From Marisa cornuarietis (Eukaryota; Mollusca; Gastropoda; Architaenioglossa; Ampullariidae), in the NCBI GenBank assembly GCA_004794655.1, contig SMMW01000037.1, positions 372,001 to 436,000 of the forward strand: a DNA stretch of 64,000 nt, given 5' to 3'. Numbering within the stretch: position 1 is the stretch's first letter; each line of letters begins with the position of its first letter. Positions 37,901 through 49,900 of this stretch are shown in pieces. Position numbers and translations under genes: made by a program. The notes under the pieces were generated by a model. That model was not told the DNA's origin, searched no databases, and saw only the letters and a program-made list of their open reading frames with translations.

Positions 37901-40900
37901 TGCGATAACCGCCAGCCTGGAATGCGTGGGAGAAGGATTTGACCATTTTGACCCTGCCGTGCTGACAAAGCAGTGACGCGTTAGGCTGCGCGTATCCACT
38001 GTTTTAGGAAAGAATTTATCACTGACGAGTATTTTTCCTAACAAGGTCGACAGGCGCAGCCATGAAGTGTAAGGAGTTGTCGAACAATCCCACAGGCTTG
38101 TTAAAACGAGACTTGCACTGTACTGCAGGTCTTTGCAATAATTATTTCGAGTGTCCAGTGTAAATATGCTTTGTCAGATTATGTTTTTAAGAGTGGCTTG
38201 GAATAGGGGTTATCATAATTATATGTGTGTGTGTTTGGAGGCATATGTTGGAGGAGACGACGTAGCCTTGTGGATAGTTCTCTTTTCCTTCGGAGTAGTT
38301 GGTCGCTGGATTAAGGCTTGCCTGGGGCTTGGATCGGAAAATTCGCCTCATGCTCACTCAGCAAAGCTTACGTGATATAATCACGGAAGGTTAAAGGTGG
38401 CGGGAGACAATTGGACGCCGCCTGTCACATGTCATGTCTTAGGCACGCTGAGCCACGTAGATCCTTTTGCTGTGTACATTGCCACCAATACAGTGAGGGT
38501 TGGTTGTCCTGGGTTCAGCTCTCGTCTCGGCACGCTGTTCTTTCTCTGCAAATGGTATCTGTTTACAGGGCTGACTTCCTCATGCTCACCCAGCAAAACT
38601 CTCCAACTGTATACATGTAATGTACATTAATGTAGTATGGATAGAAACTTGGAAATGTAGGAAGCCCGTAACAAAGTACACCATGTAAACTAAAGCAAGC
38701 AGAAAACGACGCAGAAGACGGGAAAGGCGGTCGGAAGGATGGGGCGCCCGAGATTGCAGACGATAGCGGTGTGGGGCTGAGTGGCAAGCATGCAAAACGC
38801 CGAGTGCCCAGGCGACGTTCTCGTAAACGAAGAAAAAGCATGACCCGCTTGTTGCTGCCTGAAGCAGATAACTCTGTTTTGTTTGTGTCCTTGGAGAAAC
38901 CAGAAGATACGATCCCGCGAGTCTCACCGTGTCACCGCCTAAGATCGTGTCAACGGGTACAAGGTTGAGACAAACACATAACGGCAGCAAAGGGCTACGT
39001 CGGCAGTTACGAGGTTAAGACGTACGCATAATAGAATTCAGCAAAACATGGGACTGGTTGACGGTCTGAATAAGGTTAAAAACGGAAGTTGAAACATTTG
39101 ATGCTTAAAAAAGATTCTGCTCGTAATTGTTACGTTAATTACTTTGTCTTTCAAAAACTATGTAACGGTCTAATTTGTTTTTTTTTAAACGCGTATGCTT
39201 AGCAGATGGGTTCTTTGGTGACACGCGAAGATGGAGGCTAGTAGGTCGCAATCATGATCATAGCTCGGCCGCTTTGGAAGCCATGCAACAATAACACGCG
39301 GGTCGAGCAGAACTCATACACCTCGTCTCGTCTTCAAACAATGTCTCCCTCCACCACCACCAAAACTAGTGGGGTGTTTGTCGTAAGATCAGGATTCGGA
39401 CATTGTAAGAGTACACAAGGAAGAGGCGCTGGCAACAGGAAGAAGATGCGAATATGTTATTTATTATTATTATTTATTATTAAAGCAGATTTATATAGCG
39501 CAATTTTCAACTCCAGAGTCGACTCAATGCGCTGTACAGTGTATGGGGTTAGTTTTAAAATCACTGAAAAATAGCAGAATTCTTGTAGTAAGATCATCAG
39601 ATTAGTTTTACAATCACTGAGAAATATCCAGAATTCTGTTCAAGAATTTCCGGACTGAACTACTGGAGGCAATCAGCAGTATGCTAGGATAGTCATAGAC
39701 TGTGGAGTTGTGGAAGCCAGTGAGACACACCTGTCCGCTAGCTGATATAAAAGCATGGGTAGTCTTCACACCCCTGTGTATGACCAGCAGGTCACGGCAA
39801 GAACCATAGCCCATGACAAGCATGACTGTCCACAGTTCATGGCGATGGACGAAGCTACAGTAATGTGGGAGAAGTCTCATATTGTAACTGCTTGTTTAAT
39901 ACTTCTTTCTGTACATAAGAGAACTCGTGATGTAAGTTTTCTAGATCAATCCGCTTAACAGCCACCTACAGTCCTGTTGTCGAGTGCGGAGCTACATGCA
40001 GTGAGGTTGTATCTGTGAGACCTTTGGCTATTCCTGTATATGGCTGATAGACACACGCCACACTGTCAAACTGCACGATGACCACTTCTGATGACGATGA
40101 CTCATTGATGTTGATAACGACCTTCACCTTGTTGTCTGCCAGTGGTGGGGAGGTGATGTCGTCAGGTTACTTGCTGGTGGAGAATCAGACAACTGAGATT
40201 GGGATCCAGCGATCCGCCAGCAAACAGGACTGACCTTGTGTAGCTCTTAGAGAGCTTAAGCCAGTTGGGAAGCAGCTTGTGAAAAGGTCATCATTGTCAC
40301 TTTTACGATCATAGTTTTTAAGGGATTGTTGATGATAGTGAGGACGAAGATGCCGAGAAGGAAATGGTAGTAGGTAATATCTCCTTGTAGGCTTTAGCGG
40401 TGGAGCGCTATCGAGGATGCTCAGGTAGAAGTCGCTGCTTGTTTATCCGACCAGGTGAAAGGAAGATCACGTTATGAAAAGGAAATGGTATTGAAGCTTA
40501 TGCTTCTCTCTCCCATGTTCTGTTCAGCTTGGCCATTGCTGTGATTTTGATGCGAATGTCATCCGCTCATCTGCCTTTTTTTTTTTTTTGGAAAGCGTAG
40601 CAGGCAGGTGCTAGAAGGTGTAAAGCTTATCCCACTCTGTCGATAACCGGTACATGCAAGTCGTGTCGTTTGGGAGCTACTCCGAAGCTGGCGGCTTTAT
40701 CAGTTTGCATCCTATTTCGCATTGTCTAGGGGAAAGCGGTGTGGGTGTGTGGAGGAGAGGGTCGGTTTGGGTGTAGGGTAGTCCAGCAGTAGATATGCTT
40801 GTGACACTCGGCGGTAATATTAGCCTGCATCACTTGGTGTGTCACACAGCTTACCGTCGCCTCCCCTCCTCCCCAGCCTCTACCTCTGCACACAGCGGAC

Positions 40901-43900
40901 AACGACTGCACATCATGTAGGAGAGCGCGATTTGAGTAGACAAGGGCAAATGTCTTGAGCACGTGATAACCCCAATGTAAACATCGACATTATATGAGAA
41001 AACAATGCATTTCTTATTATTTACTTGACAAAAATTAGGAGTAAGAAAAAACACACCCATGCTGATTGTATCGTGTAGTGTCGCCGAGAGCTTAGAAACC
41101 TAGGTTAGATATTTTTGTAGGTAGGTAAAAGTAAATTCCTTTAAAATGTTTGAAGGAAAACTAGCTAAAATATTTCAACGCTTATTAGGTGATTCACGTA
41201 AAGGTTCTTTTTTCCAAAAATCTTCATAAGCCGCAGAGGAAACCTGACGTGTGGACACGTTTTTGAATGGTCTACGGCAATCCAATCCATCAGAAAAATA
41301 CAATAGATTTCCGATGTCGCTTAAAAATGTAGCACTTCCCTCTAAATTCTCATGTGAAGAAAATTGATTCTGTTTCGTAAACTTTTTTTTCCCGCGAGTG
41401 CCTTACGTACACGGATTGAACAGTAAAGCGCCGCGTGGGGTACTGGCGCCCCCTGACCCGGGGAGTTCAAGAACACAGGGACACGTTGACCAGGACAAAT
41501 ATTTTTGCTCGCTTCTGTAGCCGACTCGGCCCAAATAATTTGGCCCCTCACTTCTCCAAATCTGATTCTGTTGTCAGCTTTCGATGTGGCACTTCATTTT
41601 AATCAAGCTTAATGAGTAATTGACATGCATGTAGTTAGTGTAGTGAAATAGTAGGCACGAACTGCTGCACTTGCTGCACTTTTGATGTCCCTTCCGAAAC
41701 TTGTAAAGGGTGACAAGCTCATTTGGGGCAACGGAAGGAGGAAAGAGAAATGGGCCCGACGTTTCGAGCGGAGGGGAGAGGATGCGGTGATGAACTTGTG
41801 ATGTCCCCGTCGCCAGACTGCGGAACAGATCAAGGTTTTTTGGGGTGGTGGTGGAGGGATTGAGAAGAGAAGCCTGCAGTTTGTAACACAGCGGGAGTTA
41901 AAGAGTTAACCCAGGCACATTACTCGCTCCCTCCCTCCCTCACTCCCTTTTTCTCTCATCGATACTACCGTGTCAAACTACGACGTTGTCCAGGTTCGCT
42001 TGGCGTGATAGAGATGTATCGCAATACACTTACCCCTCTCCACCCCCCCCCCACACACACACAAACTCTTTTATTTGGAGTCAGTATTTTCTTAAAATGG
42101 GAGAAAATAAACATGGTCTGGAGAAACGTGCACCAACTCGATATAATCCATGGCCGAGCCATAGTCGACAGGATTATCCTTTTCTTTTTCAAAATGTGGA
42201 GAGAATCGGACAAACGATGTGCATTTGCATAGGTTCACACACACACACACGCACACTGGCTGATTTGTATACGGTTGTCTTGTAAATAATGCCTACTTTA
42301 GTCACATCGACATCCCCAGGCTTAATGCTTTTTGTCAAACTGGTTGGCAGTAGTTGATAGTGACAGGTTATGTACATCCTCTGCTACTTTCGGTTGTGGT
42401 GTGATGCATGGCAAGAGATGGGCTACAACGCAGGAAGTGCAAGCGCATCTCGCAGTGTAAAAGGCTGTGTGTGGCGGGAGGAGGTGCTCTTTGTCAGTTG
42501 TCCGAGTCCCCCCCCCAACCCCGATCCCCAATTGGGTCTGTGTATCGGATCCCTTTTGCTTCCTGCTTTACTGCAGCAGCATTGTTTGTGACTACTCACG
42601 AGAGCAAGCGGCTGGACTTTGGGTGACATCGAAGAAAGTGCGCTAAGATTTGTACGGACGATGCCAGGCGAAAGAAAGAAAGAACCAATACTTTTTTTGT
42701 CTCGCTTGCACCGCATATAAAAAAGTGACAGCCCCCCCCCCACCTCCATGGTGAAACATTCTACTTTCTGATTGCATATCATTTTAATATTGACCATATT
42801 TTTCCTTACCTCTTGGTGCAGGTGTTCGCTGTTAAAATATTGTGTGTGTGTGTGTGTGTGTGTGTTTTTTTTTTAGTTTGGATTGTGGTTTTTTTGTTAC
42901 GTGGTGATTATGTTGTCAGCGTTAAGGTATTTTGCTGGTCCCCGATACGGGTGGACGTCACAGCACTGTCACTTAGGTGATAACGCCTCGTCTCCAGTAG
43001 CCACTTGCGTGTGGTTATCATTCGTGGAATGCTTGAGCACGACGGTGGCACTGCATTTATAGGGTAGCACACCCCATGTCAAGAGAGTGTTAGGCTAGAC
43101 TTAGGTTACACTTACTGGAAACAGCTTGGGAAACGACGGCTCATGTTTTAGTTATGTATGGTTAGGAAACATTACTGCTGAAGGTGAAATAAAATGTTAG
43201 TGAAAGGAGTGTTAGCATCAGGTTGCGGAACTTGGGCGTCTGTCTTGGATGATGGGGAAGGGGGAGTCACTGCGGTTAAGGTTTCGTCTGTATTGAAATG
43301 AAAAAAATGCTGAAATTGGAATTGGAATATACAGTACACAAAAGAGATTTCCCGAGCTGACATGCCAGTGAGGCATCTACGTCAGACTCGACCTGCATGC
43401 TGAATACATTTTGTTTCTAAAACAGCGATCATGTAACATTTGAATGACAAGTCGAACCCTGACTAAGGGCAGATATAGAAGCAGAGGCGGCTGTAGGCGC
43501 GTGGCGGGCTTTGGGCAGAGAAAGAATCGCTGACCCCTTCCCCCGCCACTCAGTATACTACATACACAGTAGTTTATTGCTCCGACTCTAGCAACATTAG
43601 TAAACACAGGGTACTAATTAACAAGAAACAATGTTTTTCGGCCACATTACCGTCAGCTGTGTCGTTATTTTCTCTTTCCGTTTTTTATTCAATATATATT
43701 GGCGTGGGGGCCCCTGGGACTTGACGGCCCTGTGCAGGTGCACAGTGTTCACATGCCTAAGGCCGCCCCCCCCCTCCGATAGAAGCACAGGTGAGACCGC
43801 CAGTATATATCTTCCAACCACCCCACCTCTTCACACGGTAATGTTAAGCCATTGCCACGCCACTTTTATCCCAGAAGTATGCATGTGGCTTGCGGATCAT

Positions 43901-46900
43901 TGCTAAGTTTCTCGTAAATACTCTCGGTACTCTCTCGATATTAATCATTGAGGTCGTCAGATCTGTCAGCGTTGGCCCGTGTGAGGACGACGACCATCAA
44001 CTTGTTTCTGATGTTATGAGGCTTACTGAAGCATGAAGCTCTAAGTTTGCTGGCGTGCTTGGGGTAGGGGGTGCAACAAGTCGTTAAGCTTCACTCCAGA
44101 TCTTGCCTTGCTGATAAATTCCAAATGTTTTCTATTTGGAAGCAGGTTAGTTCACCGTTGCCAGCAGCGGATGGCTAGACACAAATGGCTGAGCAGAGGT
44201 GGGGGGGGGGCGATATTGTGGTTGTGTGACATCACGTCGCCGCCTTCGCCCAATCGATGCACTAACCCTAAAGCTTATATTATTATTATTAATTTTTTAT
44301 AGCGGTGAATAGTTAATGGAAAAGTTGTTGACGTTTGTAACTTAAAAACCCGTCTCCACACTTGTTGAATGGGCAACTGCTGCTGGGCCTGGTAAGACAA
44401 AGTTCCGTTAGTCTCAGTGATAACAGCTGTTTCATGAACTACCTGTGTGAAAACAAGTGAACCTTGACACTAGGTCCCGTGATTAGCGCTTGTCACCCGT
44501 AAAGTGACGATCGGCTGTCGTGGATTCAGATCTTGTCTTGGGCACGTTTTTTCCGCTGCACCTGTCTTTTTTTTTTTTTTTTGCTGCAGATTTGACTCCT
44601 TTGCTGTGATACAGCCCAAGCTGATGGCTTGGGGTAAAACACTGGTTGACCCCCTTCTCATTGCTGGCATTCTGACAGGTGTCAGTGGGGGTCGCGTGGT
44701 GCATCTGTCCTGAGCGCTGGATTGATTGCCTTGAAGAGATCAGCCCGCACTTGGCTGGTGGCGTGCCGCGTCCACCGTTCGCATCACGCTTGCACCCTGC
44801 GGCACATGTAGTGGGTTCGCATCTCACTCCATGTCAGCGGCTTTATTTTTTATTTAGTTATTTGTCGGTCGTGAACCCAACTTTGAAGAAAAAGATAGCA
44901 TCTTCGATGAAAACGCCGCGGGTTTTATTTTTAATATAAGAGTTTCCTCGGGTTGGATTAATTCTAATAAAAATGTCACGAAAATCAATATGGATCCTAC
45001 GAGGAGGGGTGAAACAAGTGTCACATTGAGATAGAAGTGCCTGGGCCCCGATACGAGATTTGAACCCAGGTAGTTAACAGTCTTGACTGCGTTGGTGGTA
45101 GTGGAGCGTTGTACAGACGCGCAGTCGGACCGCCATGAAGAGTAGGAGGAGCCGTTCACGCCGTAACCAGGCATCCAGCTGCTAAGCAACGATGCCATTC
45201 GTGCGTGTCCGAGTCGACGAGTGGACCCGTAGTTACGTGCATGTCTTGTGTCTAAAACTCCCCCACTCTGCCAACGTTTGGTACACCGCGGTGTGCGTGA
45301 GAGAGAGATTTGGGGGGGGGGGAAATAGTTGCATAAGGGCCAATATTAGTATCCTCCTTCTCTCCCTCTCCCTCTCCCCATGTTTTACAAAACGTGATTT
45401 CTCGGTTTATGTAAGCAGAAGGTAACATCTTGGTGGAGGGTTTGCTTTAAGACGCCCCTACCTATCTGTGCCCTTTGGTGTGTGTGTGTGGGGGGGGGGG
45501 AGACAAACTACGAACTGTTTGCACAAATGCAGGTGATGTGCACAAAACGTCTGCGTATTCTCAGATAATATTTAATTTAGCATGGCAGTCCACCACACGC
45601 CTCTCTTTATACCCAATTAAAAATTAGGCAGCGTTTCGCAGTGATGAATGTGAAAAACTTTTGGTTGATATATGTTCTTTGCAAACAGAGTATGGATTGA
45701 ATAGTAAAGGGGCGGGGTGGTGACGGGAGGGAGGGAGAGTCAAGGAAGTGTGCAGGTATGCAAACATGCAAGCTGTATCTCACTGCAGTCACGTGACGTT
45801 CAGTGCACGCCGGCCGAGACGGCACCGTTTCTTCGTGCAGCATGGGGTGTCGGGGGGTGGGGGGTGGTGGCCATGTCGTGGATGTTTGACGGGGTAGCAC
45901 GAGCGTCACGCACACCAGTTAATGTTAATCTAGTCCTTGCCATCGTGTTCCACTCGCTCAGTGGTTCTCTCACTAAAACAGAAAGTGTGGTTGAGAATTA
46001 TCCTGCTGCTGCTACTTATTCACAGGATGCACGATAGCGCGTAACGTGCTTATTAAGATAATTAGCAACCTTGTGTGTGTGTGAGAGAGAGAGAGAAGGC
46101 ATAATAGTTCACCCTAAAATGACTCGCTCGCACGCACGCACGCTCGTAAACAAACACACCCCTTAGAATCAGCGAGGTAGACAGTCCCTGGAACACGTAG
46201 ATTGTGGGAACGATCTGGTAGCAAGTGCCTCCTCTCCTTACCACAAGGCCGCCATTAGAGCTTGGCCATTGACTTCAGTGTCTATGGCTTGGCGATGGTC
46301 GCAGCGGCACCTGAGAATGCGCACTCGTAAAATTCGGCGCATTTTAAAAGTTCTAACTCGTTAAGTTCGTGCATTACATCGTCCGGCCACCCATTTAAAT
46401 GTCCACTTTTGCACCATTTTTGCGGAGTTTTTCGCAGGCACCCTATTTACGCCGCTACTTGTAGAATTCAGACAGGGGCCAAGCTTGGTGGGACCAGCAT
46501 ATAGATCGAGAAGGAACAAAAGTAGTTTGTTGCTTCTTGGGAGCTCCCCGTCAGAGTTGCTGTGCGAGACAGCTGGGCGCAGTGTTGACTGTGGATGTAG
46601 TGACACGAGCTGGTGTCAAGTAGCTGAGCAGTTCGTAAAATAAACAAGTCAGTCGGCCTTGATACCGCACAGTGGATACGAATCGGGGCCAGCACTGATA
46701 CAGGTTTTTAGGTCACAGGTGGAGGCGTCCCCCACTCACCCCTAACCCTTGCATCCCATCACTACCCCTCCACCCCTGTGAGTAAATTTGTAAAGCCACT
46801 GAAGGGGTCAGCGCTTCTTTCTCACTCTTGCTTGCTTTGCTTCACCTTTGCTTATGGATAATAACGCAGTGTCTGTTCATTTTTTTCTATCCTTGAAGCA

Positions 46901-49900
46901 TTGTCAGCTCTCTCTTTCTACCCCCTACTTATCTACCATCCACCCGCAGACAGAGAAGGTGGAACATAGATAACATGCTGGTCGTCCTGTGTCAGCCTAT
47001 CGCTGTCGGTTATTTTTAATAATAGGTAGTGATGATAGTTTAGAGCCAAAATTTACCCGACTTTATACTAAACGCTGATAGTGAAAAAAAAGGTTATACA
47101 CACATTGTAAAGGAGAGGGGTTATTTCGGTGATTCCCAGGTCTCAAATGGAGGTGTTACTGTTAAAATACAGTGGAGTAGGTTGTTAAAATGAATGACTT
47201 TCTCGTCAGTGCCCCTGTCCTTGCCATCTCCTTGTTGAATCATTGGTTCTTGTCTGTGCCTGTAGGAGGAGGTAGAGATGGGTGTGAGTGCGATAGAGAA
47301 GGGAGAAGAGTACTTGTTGAGCACAAAAAGTGCCGTTTTCTGAGTAACTCTTTCTTGGAAAAGGATTGAATACTTTCGGTTTCCCTACCCCACCCCCCAG
47401 GATTATCTGCAATTGTACATGATGACCTCCAGTGTGGTGTTGAAGTACAATTGACTGGGATTTAAATCAACGATAAGAAAAATATGCAAGCACCTCTTCT
47501 TCTCTTGCCTTCTCTGTCACATTGTGATGAACTGCCTTATGTCTGCCATATATCTGAGTTTTTTTTTATTTTAACTTTTTGGGTGTGTGATTTAAAAAAA
47601 AGCAGGCTTTCAGGTGCAAAGATATTTGCTTCATTAGAGTACACACAGATCCTATGCTTCTTTGTGTCTTCTTTTTTGAGTGGTGTATCAAAGATAATAC
47701 ATGAAAGCACCATTAGTTTCATACCTTAAAAAATGGTCTATTGCACTGAAATATATATATATATATACACACACATATTTTCTACAAATGTGTTACCTAG
47801 AACAGTGGTTTTCAAACTTTTCCAGACGAGTACCACTCTCTAAAATTCAAATTGACCGAGTACCACCTCCCAACCCTACATACAGGCCCAATAAAATATA
47901 TATATACATATTCTTTTATTTTGATGCATGGTGCTTGCGTACCACCCGTCATCACATACCAGTAGTGGTATGCTTACCACAAATTGAAAACCTCTGACCT
48001 AGAAAGAGGTGTTGGCAAAGAGCAGGTAGAAAGCCACTGGTGGATCTAGCTTTTTGTTGAGCCTGTTGTAGGGAAAGTTCTTGTATTATTAAAGTTATGT
48101 AAAAAATCATGTGCCAAGAAGTCCTGCTGACTTCAGGGAGAATAGAATTGGAGGTTTGAGGTAAAAGGCATGCTACGGTGTTGCCTTGACTTGGCCCCTA
48201 GGCCATAGAAATGTCACAAAATCTCCGCCACCTTGAAAGAATATGATGCACTCTGCATATGCCATAATTCAATACCGGACATTTGTTTTACTGAAAATTA
48301 TTATTAAAAAACAATTGTCTGCAACACTGATTATCTGGCTGCACAGTTCCCCCACACAACTCTTCCTTTTGTTGGCACCCATTTTCTAGTTCAGTAACAT
48401 TGTGTGCATTTGTTCTCACTTTCTATGTAAGAATTGCTTCATATGTCTAGTTACTTCATCACAACTTATTCAAAAAAATATAACAAATAATTTGTTGTGG
48501 AAATGAGAAGAAGTACTGTTCCTTCTTATGTTGTTGTTGTTTTGTTGTTCCTTCTTAGTCTTAATAGTGTTAATACTAACGGGTGTGTGTTTCAGGGTGA
48601 CCAGCATTCCACGACCAGTGACTTTTGAACAGCTGAGTGCTAAGTTGAAGGAGATGTACCAGATTCCACTGAACATCTTCTATACTCAGTCCAATGGCGA
48701 AGTGAGCACTTAGCATCCAAATGTTTGCAGATCTCATCAAGCAGCTAAGTCCAGTGACAAAATCACTGTGTCAATGCTTAGATCTTATAGAGAGTTATTT
48801 GCAGAATTTGAGTGTAGACTACAGATGTCACTGAACATGTTGTTTAACATAATAATGAGACTGGGAAATATCATTTCAGTACCCATACCTTTTAGAAATT
48901 GCACAAAGGGTAATTTTACATAGGTTCAAGATTTGTAAATAGGTGGACATCACTTTTAAGTAGCCCATCTTCATTGTTAAATTGGTGGTGAGGTAGGTGT
49001 ATGTATATTGTTGTCATTCTGAGCATATTCCTTTCATGATTCAGTGCAGAGCTAGCAAGAAGACATAGTAAACTCTTTACAGTCTCAAGTGTTTTGTTTA
49101 TCCCCCAGGTAGAATTGTTTTTGGTCCATGCATGTTTAAGTGAACTGTAGTGTAAAGAGTTAAACCAAGTAAGTCTCTTGTACACCATAAGGAAGTTTTT
49201 AGACTTAAAACTCGAAACAAGCAAAAACTGTAATATTTTGGGAAACAGTTTTAAAAGATGGTGTTTCATCAGTAACACTGACAGTCCCACACTCTACATG
49301 TGTGTAGATCTACATCGGGCTGAAATGTCAAGGTGACCTAAACAGTGCTATCCAGCTGGTTGACCAGAATGAGCATACATCCAGCCTGCGGCTCTACCTC
49401 ACTTCTGCCATGGATACCCCTCTTCCTACTCAGCCAACACATCCAGCTCATCCATCTGCAACCAGCAGTAGCCAGTACCCTTACGAGGTCAGTTTAGTCA
49501 CACAGGGCTGTCTTTAAATAAAATACAACTTGGAAATGTTTTTGAAGCCCACTGTCTCAAATATTTTTATTATGTTTGCATAGTATATGAACAGATGGTA
49601 AAACATGTATGCATGTTTGCATCAGCATGAGCATACAAATTCTGACTGAGCAAAGGTTTTACAATGTACGACTTTGTAAGATAGTGTAAAATGATGAAGA
49701 GAGAAGATTATAAAACATGACTATTAAGGAAATGTTACTTTTTTTTCCTGGTGTGATTTATCATGATTGTTTCAGTCCCAGGGGATACTTTATTAACATG
49801 ATAAGAATTAAAAATCGAACTGCTTCTGTTATCCCAGCATGGAACTAATGCTAGTTTTGGGTCTTTAAGCATTGGCAATTACTGTCGTGTCAGATGAGCG

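Larger units (their letters stand above)
33687..48595. other. 14.9-kb intron of MAP3K2/3
   Basis: The largest intron, splitting the PB1 domain. From about 34.2 to 46.8 kb it is clearly more GC- and CpG-rich than flanking DNA and holds SINEs, two MITEs, the STRAD pseudogene, a CRE and an X-box. Many short frames here are by-products of fewer stop codons. Confidence 0.8.
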
